A stretch of 48,018 nucleotides of DNA from Actinomyces dentalis DSM 19115 (GTDB lineage: Bacteria > Actinomycetota > Actinomycetes > Actinomycetales > Actinomycetaceae): the NCBI RefSeq assembly GCF_000429225.1, contig NZ_AUBL01000035.1, forward strand, positions 1-48,018, read 5' to 3'. Below are positions 7,663 through 15,115 of this stretch, piece by piece. The notes beneath the pieces were generated by a model. The model was given only the letters and a program-made list of their open reading frames with translations. It ran no database searches and was not told where the DNA came from. Position 1 is the stretch's first letter, and each line of letters starts with the position of its first letter. Position numbers and translations under genes: made by a program.

Positions 7663-9868
7663 GGCCGCCCTCCCGGTTCGCGGCGGGACGGGCCAGGATC
7701 CGCACCTGGACGGCCTTGATGACGCAGCGCAGCTCCTGGCCCTCACGCACCCCCAGCTCCGCCAGGGCCGCCGTCGTGATCGCCGAGGTGAGGACCTGGC
7801 CCCCGCCGACGTCGAGGGCGACCGTGACGAGGGCGCCGGCGCGCTCCACGCCGGTGACGCGGCCGGTGAGCGCGTTGCGCGGGCTGCCCGACGGCGAGTC
7901 CCGGTCCACGGGGTAGAGGGCGACGGCGTCGGGCGGCACGAGGGCCGCCCCCGGGCCGCTCAGGGCGGCGGATGGGGCGGATGAGGCCTCGGCCGGACCG
8001 GGCGGCGGGGCGGGCGCGGCGGACGGGGCCGCGAGCGCCGCGTCGTCGTCCGCCTCCTGGGGCCGACCGGTGATGAGCCCGCCGGAGGCCAGTCGCAGTC
8101 GCGGGGCCCCGCGGTCGCCCTCCAGTGCGCCCAGGAGCACGGCGGTGCCGGTCAGGCGCGCGGCGAAGTCGGAGACGGGGGCGGCCAGCACGCGGGCGGC
8201 GGGCCCGGACTCGACGACGCGCCCGTCCTGGAGCACGGCGACGTCGTCGGCCAGGGCGGCCACGTCCAGGACGTCGTGCGTGACCAGCAGGACGGTCAGC
8301 CCCTCCTCGGCGGCGCGCCGCCCGACGACGGAGCGCATCTGGGCGCGGGCCGTCACGTCCAGGGCGGCCATGGGCTCGTCGAGGACGAGGGCGCGCGGGC
8401 GCGCGGCCAGGGCGCGGGCCAGGGCCACCCGGGCGGCCTGACCCCCCGACAGCTCGCCGCCGGGGCGCGGGGCCAGGTGCGAGGCGCCCACGGCCGCGAG
8501 CTCGGCGCGGGCGCGCCTGCGAGCCCGCGCGCGGGAGGCGCCCCGGCAGCGCGGCCCGAAGGCGACATTGTCCAGGACGCTCATGTGCGGGAAGATCCCC
8601 GGGGCCTGGGACAGCAGGGCGACGTCGCGCCGCCCGGCCGGCACGAAGGCGCCGGGGCCGTCCAGGACGCGCTCGCCCAGGCTCACCCGGCCGGCTTCGG
8701 CGTCGAGCAGTCCGGCGGCCACGGCGCAGGCGGTGGACTTGCCCGAGCCGTTGGGGCCGACGAGCGCCAGGGTGCGGCCGGCCTCGACGGTCAGATCGAC
8801 GACGACGTCGCGGGCGGTGGAGGCGAAGGCGATGCGCAGGGGGGCGGGCTCGTCGGGCCGCGGCGGGCCGGGCGTCCCGGTCCCGCCGGTCGCGTCGGGC
8901 GCTGCGGGGGCCGAGGCGGCCGAGGGGGCGGCCCCGATCGACTCGTCGTCGGGCGCGTCCGGGCGCCGTCGGGCCCTCAGGGCCGTGAGGGCGTCGCCCC
9001 ACTGGATGCTCGTGGCGCCCACGATGAGGAAGGACAGGGCGATGAGGACGACCGCCAGCGCCAGGGAGGTGGCCGTGTCGCTCTCCCGCTCCAGGTAGAT
9101 CGCCAGGGGCATGGTGCGGGTGACGCCCTCCTTGGAGCCGGCGAAGGCGATGGTCGCCCCGAACTCGCCCAGGCTGCGGCCCAGCGCCAGCGCCGTCCCG
9201 CGCGCGAGCGCCGGGCCGACGAGCGGCAGGGTGATGCGGGTCAGGACGCGCCACTCGCGGGCGCCCAGGGTGCGGGCGATGGTCTCCAGGCGGGTGTCGC
9301 GGCTGCGCAGCGCCGCCTCCAGGGTCACCACGAGGTAGGGCATGGACACGAAGACCTGGGCGATGACGACGGCGAGGGTGGAGAAGGAGACCCTGATGCC
9401 CGCGGCCTCCAGGGAGGGGCCGAGCACGCCCCGGCGGCCCAGGGTCGACAGCAGGGCGATGCCGGCGACGACGGGCGGCATGGTCATGGGCAGGACGGCC
9501 ATGACCCGGCCCACCCGCACGCCCGGCCAGTCTCGGGCGAGCAGCAGGGCCAGGGGCACACCCAGGCCCACCGAGATCGCCGTGGCGATCAGGCAGGTGC
9601 GCAGGGACAGGTCCAGGGCGGCGCGCGCGGAGGTGGAGGCGAGCAGCGTCGGCAGCTCGTTCCAGGCCACGCGCGTGCCCAGTCCGACGAAGGGCAGGAC
9701 GATGGCGCAGGCGCCCAGGACGGCGAGGAGGAGCACGGGCGGGGGCAGTGGGTTGCGGGCCGCGCGCGAGCGGCGTCGGGCGGGGCGGCGGGCGCTCGGC
9801 GGGGCGGCGGGACTCCCGGCGGGCTGCGGGGCGGACGGTCCGGCGGGCGGGGGGTCTTGGCGGGTCAT
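7655..9868 (-). CDS. modBC: Molybdate ABC transporter, fused permease-ATPase-TOBE protein
   Basis: One 737-residue protein carries both the membrane and motor parts of molybdate import. After a Pro/Arg-rich N-terminus (1-45), residues 46-290 form a ModB permease with the ATPase-contact loop ETIARTLGAREWRVL near 195-210. An Ala/Pro/Gly linker (300-345) leads to the ATPase: Walker A GPNGSGKST at 371-379, signature LSGGQ at 473, Walker B ALVLDEP at 493-499, and the H-loop TH. A second low-complexity linker (605-650) precedes a C-terminal TOBE/MOP molybdate-binding domain. ModB-ModC fusions occur in some actinobacteria. It follows modA after 66 bases that contain a perfect palindrome, and overlaps moeB. 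Confidence 0.93.
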   Translation of the reverse strand: MTRQDPPPAGPSAPQPAGSPAAPPSARRPARRRSRAARNPLPPPVLLLAVLGACAIVLPFVGLGTRVAWNELPTLLASTSARAALDLSLRTCLIATAISVGLGVPLALLLARDWPGVRVGRVMAVLPMTMPPVVAGIALLSTLGRRGVLGPSLEAAGIRVSFSTLAVVIAQVFVSMPYLVVTLEAALRSRDTRLETIARTLGAREWRVLTRITLPLVGPALARGTALALGRSLGEFGATIAFAGSKEGVTRTMPLAIYLERESDTATSLALAVVLIALSFLIVGATSIQWGDALTALRARRRPDAPDDESIGAAPSAASAPAAPDATGGTGTPGPPRPDEPAPLRIAFASTARDVVVDLTVEAGRTLALVGPNGSGKSTACAVAAGLLDAEAGRVSLGERVLDGPGAFVPAGRRDVALLSQAPGIFPHMSVLDNVAFGPRCRGASRARARRRARAELAAVGASHLAPRPGGELSGGQAARVALARALAARPRALVLDEPMAALDVTARAQMRSVVGRRAAEEGLTVLLVTHDVLDVAALADDVAVLQDGRVVESGPAARVLAAPVSDFAARLTGTAVLLGALEGDRGAPRLRLASGGLITGRPQEADDDAALAAPSAAPAPPPGPAEASSAPSAALSGPGAALVPPDAVALYPVDRDSPSGSPRNALTGRVTGVERAGALVTVALDVGGGQVLTSAITTAALAELGVREGQELRCVIKAVQVRILARPAANREGGRE

Positions 9869-9890
9869 TGTGGAGGGCCTGTCGCGAGAC

Positions 9891-9920
9891 GTGGGCCGGC
9901 GTCCGCGGACGCCGGCCCAC
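9891..9920. terminator. Perfect 30-bp palindrome between modA and modBC
   Basis: The 30 bases are a perfect inverted repeat (arms GTGGGCCGGCGTCCG and its complement, no loop) inside the 66-base gap between the modA stop and the modBC start. RNA read from modA would form a GC-rich hairpin just before the modBC ribosome site. No T-run follows. Such intercistronic hairpins commonly stop part of the transcripts or protect the upstream message, giving more binding protein than transporter; that role is inferred. Confidence 0.6.
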
Positions 9921-9934
9921 GGGAGCCGGATCGG

Positions 9935-10885
9935 TCAGTTGTTCTGGGTGGCCGGCTCGGTGCCCGTCTCAGCGGCCGTCTGCGCCGGGGCCGGAGTCCC
10001 GGTCTCCGCCGGCGTCCCAGTCGCGGCCGGAGTGGCCGCCGGGGTCGCCGTCGTCCCCGAGGCGGCGCCCGGCGCGCCGAAGCCGTAGGTGTCCTGGAGG
10101 ACCTTCTGACCCTCGGGGGACAGGATGTAGTCGATGAATGCCTGGGCGGCCTGAGAGTTGGCGGCCGACTTGGTCAGCGCGATCGGGTAGTGGTTGATCA
10201 CGGAGTTGGCCGGAAGGGCGATGGTCTCGACCTTGTCGCCGGCCTGGGCGGCGTCGGTGGTGTAGACGATGCCCGCCTGGGCCTCGCCGGACTCGACCTT
10301 GCCGCGCACGTCGGTGACCTTCTGCTCCTCGGAGACGGGGTTGAGGGTCACGCCGAGTTCGGCGGCGAGCTTCTGGGTGGCCTCGCCGCAGGGGACCTCG
10401 GGGGCGCAGATGACCAGGTCGGCCTTGTCCAGGGAGCCGTCGTTGATGCCGGTGACGCCCGCCGGGTTGCCGGCCGGCACGATGAGGGTCAGGACATTGG
10501 TGGCGAACTCGGTCTGCTCGCCGACCAGGCCCTTGCTCGCGGCGTCGGTCATGGTCGAGTTGTTGGCGGTGGCCAGGATGTCGGCGGACGCGCCCCCGTC
10601 CAGGGAGGCGACGAGCTCCTGGGATCCCTGGAAGTCGAAGGCGATGCGGACGCCCGGGTGGGCGTTCTGGAAGGACTCGGCCAGTGTCTTGAAGGCGTCC
10701 TTGAGGGAGGCGGCCGCGAAGACGGTGACCTCGCCGGTGATGTCCGCGCCGGCGGAGGCGCCCTGGGCGCCGGCCGCCGGGGCCGCGGAGCTCGCCGAGT
10801 CGGAGGCGGTGCCCCCGCACGCGACGAGCGAGACGGCGGAGACGAGTGAGAGTGCAGTGATGGCCAGGCGGCGCGAGAGGCGCAT
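9935..10885 (-). CDS. modA: Molybdate-binding lipoprotein
   Basis: The 316-residue protein starts with a lipoprotein signal (MRLSRRLAITALSLVSAVSL, lipobox LVAC with Cys23) and continues as a periplasmic-binding-type ModA: TVFAAASLKDAF, FQGSQELVASLDGGASADIL and IVYTTDA are family hallmarks of oxyanion recognition. It hands molybdate to the fused ModBC transporter encoded next. Unusually, the last 40 residues, after the normal end at LQDTYGFGAPG, are a Thr/Ala/Pro tail built from TPAATGTPAETG-like repeats. The start ATG 10885 has AAAGGA upstream. The 234 bases before it hold no gene; a weak TACGAT -10 candidate lies at 11010-11015 on the minus strand. Confidence 0.94.
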   Translation of the reverse strand: MRLSRRLAITALSLVSAVSLVACGGTASDSASSAAPAAGAQGASAGADITGEVTVFAAASLKDAFKTLAESFQNAHPGVRIAFDFQGSQELVASLDGGASADILATANNSTMTDAASKGLVGEQTEFATNVLTLIVPAGNPAGVTGINDGSLDKADLVICAPEVPCGEATQKLAAELGVTLNPVSEEQKVTDVRGKVESGEAQAGIVYTTDAAQAGDKVETIALPANSVINHYPIALTKSAANSQAAQAFIDYILSPEGQKVLQDTYGFGAPGAASGTTATPAATPAATGTPAETGTPAPAQTAAETGTEPATQNN

Positions 10886-11119
10886 GGGGGTCCTTTCGGT
10901 TCAGTGCGATTGCGAGGCCGGGTCCGCGGGCTCCCGCCCCGGTGCCGGGCCCCCCGGGCTCCGTCCTCCCGTCGTGCCGGTGCGCACGGGGCCGGACGGC
11001 GCCGCGGCCATCGTAACCGGCGAGTCCGGGAAAAATCGGGTTCTGGGGCGTCATCGCGCCCGGTTCCGCCGGCCTCGGGCCGCTCGGCGGCGAGCCGTGA
11101 TCTGCCGGCCGTGTGAGTC

Positions 11120-12016
11120 TCATGCCATCCTGTTGCAGAGATCTATGACGCTGAAGCCCAATGGATAGAAATCCCATGGGTCGAATATTGCTCCGAACGA
11201 GTGCTCCAGAACCTCCCTGTCGCATGCCACTACCGGTCTGGTGAGCGAAGGGACGCTCGCGACCACGACCGGATCCGGCCAGTCCCCCTCGGCGAGCTCA
11301 TTCGTGCAGAACAGCAGTGGAATATCGACGCCGAAGCAGCCGAGCAGATCCTCTCCCCGCTGCAGGCGCATCCATGACTCCCCGACATCGGGCTCCCAGG
11401 ATATTGTGAAGTTCCGAGTCGTGGACGCCGTCTGCGCAATTCCTGAGGCGATGGCGGGGGACCATGATCGCCTGCCCGCGGACGCTCTCCGGACGAACTC
11501 CGTCACATCCGTCACGGCGGCCGCGCTCAGCAGCTCATCGGTGATCCACTCGCCGACCATCCGCGTATCCGGGTCGCAGCACGAGTCGATCACCTCGACG
11601 ACGTGCCGCAGGGCGTCGTGGTGGCCGAGACGGTGCAGAAGGCGCGCCAGGTTCCACAGGTCCCAGTAGTCGACGCGCAGGATCATTCCCAGAACCTCGG
11701 GCACCACCAGTTCGACGGCCTCGTCGAAGGGGATCCTCGCCAAAAGCTCGCCGGCCCTCTCGCCGTACTCCTCGCTGCTGACCAGCGGCACGAGTTCGGG
11801 CACGAGTTCGACGATGTCGGCGCCCCGCAGCGTCCCGGTGACAAGCATCGCCTCGGCGACACCACGGCCCTCGCGAAGGCGGGTGCGGACGAAGTCCCGC
11901 AGGGCCCTCCGGCTGATACCGGCCGCACGCCGCTGCGCCTCGCGCAGCGACTCGACCAGGCGCGCAACGTCGTCGTCGGTTCCCCGGGCCGGCTCCGGGT
12001 CCGGTCCCTCACGCAT
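11120..12016 (-). CDS. Hypothetical protein (298 aa), no recognised domain
   Basis: I do not recognise this family. ATG 12016 is chosen because GAGGAGG lies seven bases upstream; a longer reading from ATG 12070 adds 18 residues without a ribosome site. The protein is soluble, acidic and mostly helical in its first half (DDDVARLVESLREAQRRAAG, then repeated L/V-rich helices around ELVPELVPLVSSEEYGERAG) and has a tryptophan/aspartate-rich C-terminal half (FDPWDFYPLGFSVIDL). No signal peptide or membrane span is seen. It lies on the same strand as the small gene at 12215-12556 with a 198-base gap, and the two may be co-transcribed. Confidence 0.65.
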   Translation of the reverse strand: MREGPDPEPARGTDDDVARLVESLREAQRRAAGISRRALRDFVRTRLREGRGVAEAMLVTGTLRGADIVELVPELVPLVSSEEYGERAGELLARIPFDEAVELVVPEVLGMILRVDYWDLWNLARLLHRLGHHDALRHVVEVIDSCCDPDTRMVGEWITDELLSAAAVTDVTEFVRRASAGRRSWSPAIASGIAQTASTTRNFTISWEPDVGESWMRLQRGEDLLGCFGVDIPLLFCTNELAEGDWPDPVVVASVPSLTRPVVACDREVLEHSFGAIFDPWDFYPLGFSVIDLCNRMA

Positions 12017-12214
12017 TGTTCGTTCCTCCTCGGCCGAGAAGTCGACGACGCCCCCGGGCGTCGACTTCATCGTTCCGGGCGCGTCCGGGCCCCTTCGGCT
12101 CGCACGGCGGTACTCCTCCGATGGCGCCGAGCGTACCAGGAGCCCGATACCCCGGGACGCGGCGCCCGGGGCCGGGATCAGGGACGGTCGTCATCCCGCC
12201 GCCGGCGCGGGTCG

Positions 12215-12556
12215 TCATCCCGGCCGGCGCGGGTCCTCGGCGTTCTCCAGGCGCTGCTCGAACATCTCGCGCCATTGCGCGGAATCGACTCCGGGCACGA
12301 CCGACCCGAGGCCGCCGGCGCCCAGGGTCTCGATGAGGTGCAGCAACGACCACGCCAGGCCGTAGCAGGTGCCCCCGTCTCGCGGGAACAGCGCGGCCAG
12401 CACCCGCGCCTCCTCCACGGTGACGGGAGGATCGACGGCGGCGAGGAGATGCTCGACGTCGAACAGCTTCCGGTCGATCCCGGGATAGTCGTCGTCATCC
12501 GCGGGCAGGGGTCCCAGGCGCTCGAGTTCCTCGATCTCCGGCCGGATCATGGTCAT
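12215..12556 (-). CDS. Hypothetical small acidic protein (113 aa)
   Basis: A small acidic protein with a helical core (LFDVEHLLAAVDPPVTVEEARVLA, then YGLAWSLLHLIETLG) and no signal or membrane span. The start ATG 12556 has GAGGGGG upstream; a second ATG lies two codons in. Small acidic proteins of this kind are often immunity or adaptor proteins, but nothing in the sequence proves it. Just beyond the coding end a short imperfect duplication of GTCGTCATCCCG plus a GGCGCGG block is visible at 12188-12230. Confidence 0.6.
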   Translation of the reverse strand: MTMIRPEIEELERLGPLPADDDDYPGIDRKLFDVEHLLAAVDPPVTVEEARVLAALFPRDGGTCYGLAWSLLHLIETLGAGGLGSVVPGVDSAQWREMFEQRLENAEDPRRPG

Positions 12557-12660
12557 CCCCCTCGTGCAGACGCTCAGATCATATGAAACGGGCCCCTCTC
12601 ATCGAAGATGACGGGCTCGCGGGTCGGGATCGTCATGATGGCGCGGACGGGCGGGTCCGG

Positions 12661-12880
12661 GGTGGTGCGCATGGGACTCCTGGGGCGGTCCGGGGCGGGG
12701 GCTTGTCCAAATCTGTTGCAAAGGGGCTCCGGGCCGGGATCGGCCGCGAGAAGAAGCGCGGAATATCAACGATTCTCTTTCGGTGTTTCGGCGCGATCCG
12801 GGCCTTTGCAACAGATTTGGACAACCCGCGCCGCCGCGGGCTCGGACGGCGACCACGACGAGCGCTCCGACCGGCTGGCC
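12661..12880. repeat. Dispersed element copy A, with perfect 22-bp inverted termini
   Basis: Its core spans 12703-12824: two perfect 22-base inverted arms (12703-12724 and 12803-12824, containing CAAATCTGTTGCAAAG) enclose 78 bases. A second copy at 14771-14995 has identical arms, the same orientation and exactly the same 78-base interval, while the interior differs at many places. Similarity extends about 40-50 bases outside each arm. No reading frame is conserved. It may be a small non-autonomous mobile element (MITE) or a structured RNA. It occupies part of the gene-free stretch 12557-13226. Confidence 0.75.
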
Positions 12881-12907
12881 GGGCCCGCCCCGCCCCGGGC
12901 GCCGAAA

Positions 12908-13000
12908 CGTGCACTTCGCACTCGAAAGTGCAGTTCCAACCGTCGTTCTCGAGTGCAAAATGCACCACTCGAGAGCGAAATGCACATCTCGACGAGCAGA
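12908..13000. repeat. Nested palindromes built on CTCGAGTGCA
   Basis: Variants of CTCGAGTGCA occur several times in alternating orientation, including CTCGAGTGCA-aaa-TGCACcACTCGAG near 12950-12976, so the 90 bases can fold in several ways. The right half (12940-12998) is related to 39850-39893, which starts CCAACCGTCGTTCTCGAG and ends GCATCTCGACG but lacks about 21 internal bases. Between this nest and 13129 nothing else is recognisable. Confidence 0.6.
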
Positions 13001-13128
13001 GGACCGGCGACCGCGTCCCGGGCACCCGTGGCGCCGGCCCCGCCCCGGAGCATCTCCGGTGATCCGACGAGAAGGGGCGCAGCGATCCTTATCTCATCGG
13101 AAGCAGTGGCCCGGAGGTCGGGATCCGT

Positions 13129-13192
13129 GCGAGCCCGCCTCGCACAATGCGATCCCAGGTGACATCACCAAAACAACTCCCCCCGGGGCGGG
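13129..13192. repeat. Copy of a GGTGACATCACC / CCCCCGGGG intergenic repeat
   Basis: The bases GCGAGCCCGCCT, then AGGTGACATCACCA, then CTCCCCCCGGGG match, with scattered changes, the arms of the inverted repeat found at 21686-21853 and 24458-24626. This copy lies just past the 3' end of the narI remnant. GGTGA..TCACC and CCCCCGGGG are themselves short palindromes. Confidence 0.6.
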
Positions 13193-13226
13193 TGAGGGCC
13201 GCGTCTTCCCGGGAGGGCCGGGGCCC

Positions 13227-13649
13227 TCACGCCCCCTGGGAGGGCGTGAGGTCGTCGGCCCCCTGGTTGCCGGTGCCCTGCGTGCGCACCGGGTCCCAGC
13301 CGCGGCGCGGCGCGACGGTGGAGGTCGCCCCGCCGCGGGAGCGGTAGACGATGTAGGGGCGCGTCACATACCCCACGGGCGCGGAGACGGCGTGCACCAG
13401 GCGCGTGAAGGGCCAGATGGCGAACAGCAGCAGGCCCGCCACGATGTGCAGCTTGAAGGCCAGGGGCACGTCCGCCATGAGCTCGGCGCGCGGGCGGAGC
13501 ATGAAGATCGAGCGGAACCAGGGGCTGATCGTCTCGCGGTAGTCGTAGCCGCCGTGCAGGCCCCCCATGAGCTGGGTGGAGATCGTCGCCCAGGCGCCCA
13601 GGCAGATGGGCAGGAGAAGGAGGACGTACATGATCTTGTCGTTCCTCAC
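13227..13649 (-). pseudogene. narI: Nitrate reductase gamma subunit NarI, 3' half only
   Basis: The 140 residues match the C-terminal half of NarI, the haem b membrane subunit that passes electrons from quinol to NarGH. Recognisable features are the span KIMYVLLLLPICLGAWATI, the SPWFRSIFMLRP loop, FKLHIVAGLLLFAIWPFTRLVHA with its haem-ligand histidines, and the ending TRPYIVYRSR, followed by a 35-residue tail. The first half (about 120 residues with the other spans and haem ligands) is absent: similarity stops at RNDKIM, and the sequence becomes moaE read the other way. GTG 13649 can open the frame but is not the true start. narGHJ should lie upstream and is not in the window. Confidence 0.88.
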
Positions 13650-13974
13650 CTTCGACGGGCGGGTGCGCGATCACGACGCCGGACGCGGGGTGGAGGGCAT
13701 CTCCTACTCCGCCCATCCCAGTGCGGGCGAGGTCGTGGCGCGGATCGCCGCCGAGGTCGCCGCGCGCCCGGGGCTGCGGGCGCTGGCCGTCGTCCACCGC
13801 TACGGCGAGCTCGGCGTCGGGCAGACCGCCCTGGCCGTGGCCGTGAGCGCCGACCACCGCGGTCCCGCCTTCGAGGCGGTGCGCGACATCGTCGAGGAGA
13901 TCAAGCGGCGCCTGCCGGTGTGGAAGCGCCAGTTCTTCGACGACGGCAGCGCCGAGTGGTCGAATATCGCCTGA
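13648..13974 (+). pseudogene. moaE: Molybdopterin synthase large subunit MoaE, 5' end deleted
   Basis: From TFDGRVRDHDAG onward this is MoaE, the catalytic subunit that with MoaD converts precursor Z to molybdopterin. It keeps YSAHPSAGE, VVHRYGELGVGQ, AFEAVRDIVEEIKRRLPVWK (including the catalytic lysines) and ends at the family's usual place. The N-terminal 25-30 residues are missing; instead the frame runs into antisense narI sequence. The nearest in-frame ATG (13630) lies in that foreign part and has no ribosome site, so expression is doubtful. With moaE broken, molybdopterin synthesis would need a second copy elsewhere. Confidence 0.85.
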
Positions 13975-14132
13975 GCCGGCGGGCCTATGGCGGTGGGGCG
14001 ACAGCGGTCGGAGGCGATGGGGCGTAGCGGCCTATGGCGGCGGACCGACAGCGGCCTGTACCGGCGGGCGCGACGGCGGTCAACGGCGGTGATGTGGTGG
14101 CGGGCGTGCCGTGGCGCGACGGTGTCGGTGCG

Positions 14133-14417
14133 TCAGCCGCCGGCGAAGGGCGGCAGGACGTCGACCCGGTCGCCGTCGGCCAGGAGCGCCAGCGAGTCCG
14201 CGGGGGCGGACACGGCGTTGACCAGGAAGCTGGAGACGCCGATGACCCGCGCCATCTCCAGGGCCCGGCCGGCCAGCAGCTCGCGCAGGCCCGCCAGCGT
14301 CGCGCCGTCCGGCAGTTCCAGGCGCTCCTCGGTGCGGCCGGCGGCCTCGGCGGCGGCGGCGAAGTAGTGCAGCTCGACGGCGATGACCGCCGCATCGGGG
14401 GGTGCGCTCGTGCTCAT
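14133..14417 (-). CDS. moaD: Molybdopterin synthase small subunit MoaD
   Basis: The 94-residue ubiquitin-like protein carries sulfur as a C-terminal thiocarboxylate. It ends in PPFAGG, the required Gly-Gly, preceded by LLADGDRVDVLPP, the standard MoaD ending. HYFAAAAEAAGRTEERLELPDGATLAGLRELL fits the N-terminal beta-grasp part. Its partners are MoaE (only a 5'-truncated copy here, 158 bases away on the other strand) and MoeB (6829-7662). Start ATG 14417 is the only sensible one; the ribosome site is weak. The 158 bases to the moaE stop contain only a repeated GGCCTATGGCGG motif. Confidence 0.9.
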   Translation of the reverse strand: MSTSAPPDAAVIAVELHYFAAAAEAAGRTEERLELPDGATLAGLRELLAGRALEMARVIGVSSFLVNAVSAPADSLALLADGDRVDVLPPFAGG

Positions 14418-14526
14418 GCCCCCATGCTCTCACCGAGACCGGCGGAAAAGTCACGCGAGACCGGCGGAAACCACGCATCCCGTGGATGACCCGGCGCGGT
14501 CGGCTGGCCCCCGTCCCGCTGCTCCT

Positions 14527-14601
14527 TCGCGAGCGCGCAGGTTTCCAGTCGAACGCGCACCTCCCAGCCGCGCGTTCGACTGGAAACCTGCGCGCTCGCG
14601 A
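14527..14601. repeat. Perfect 32-bp stem, 11-base loop
   Basis: Bases 14527-14558 and 14570-14601 are perfect inverted copies (GCGAGCGCGCAGGTTTCCAG inside the arm) around an 11-base loop, one of the strongest hairpins in the window. It stands alone between moaD and moaA with no T-run on either side. Part of the gene-free stretch 14418-15115; apart from this hairpin and element copy B I see nothing there. Confidence 0.8.
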
Positions 14602-14770
14602 GAATCGGCCAGGAGGGCCGAGTCCCGGGCGCCCCATGCGTCTCATCAAACTCGTGCGCGGCCCCTGCGGGCCCGTCCGAAGCGGGAATATGGCGCCCCG
14701 GGGGGATCGCTCCGCCCCGCAGGGTCTCCCGCCGCCCTCATCCGGGCTCGCCGCCGCAGGGGCGCCCGCA

Positions 14771-14995
14771 CGGTGGTGCGCATGGGACTCCTGAGACGAT
14801 CCGGGGCGGGCAGTTGTCCAAATCTGTTGCAAAGGCGCCCCGGACCGGGATCGGCCCCGAGAAGAAGCGCGGAATACCAACGATCCTCCTCCGGCACCGC
14901 GACTCGATCCGGGCCTTTGCAACAGATTTGGACAACCCGCGCCGCCGAGGGCCGGACGGCGGCCGCAGCGGACGCCCCGATCGGCCGGACGGACC
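14771..14995. repeat. Dispersed element copy B, with perfect 22-bp inverted termini
   Basis: Second copy of the element described at 12661-12880. Arms at 14814-14835 and 14914-14935 are identical to those of copy A and again enclose 78 bases. The interior keeps GAGAAGAAGCGCGGAATA but diverges towards its centre. The copies are direct repeats 2.1 kb apart and bracket the narI/moaE scar and moaD. Confidence 0.75.
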
Positions 14996-15115
14996 CTGTG
15001 AGAGCGTGCGCCGGGGGCGCGCCCCCGGCGCACGCGCCCGACCTTCACCGGCGGGAAGAGCCAGATGTGTCGTTTCCGCCGATTCCGGCGAAGAGGCGGG
15101 ACGGGCGCCGGCCGT

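Noticed and set aside
11010-11040. Promoter or molybdenum-responsive riboswitch in front of modA
   Set aside because: A TACGAT -10 candidate exists but no convincing -35, and no conserved Moco-riboswitch structure could be recognised by eye.
12016-12070. Longer start (ATG 12070) for the 11120-12016 gene
   Set aside because: The extra 18 residues lack a ribosome site, whereas ATG 12016 has GAGGAGG at ideal spacing.
12599-13062. Several overlapping frames of 90-180 codons around the 12.7-kb element
   Set aside because: They follow the inverted repeats and recur as fragments at 14.8 kb without preserved frame, so the repeat is non-coding.
13567-13647. Intact moaE starting at GTG or ATG upstream of 13648
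   Set aside because: The upstream residues are antisense narI and do not match any MoaE N-terminus.
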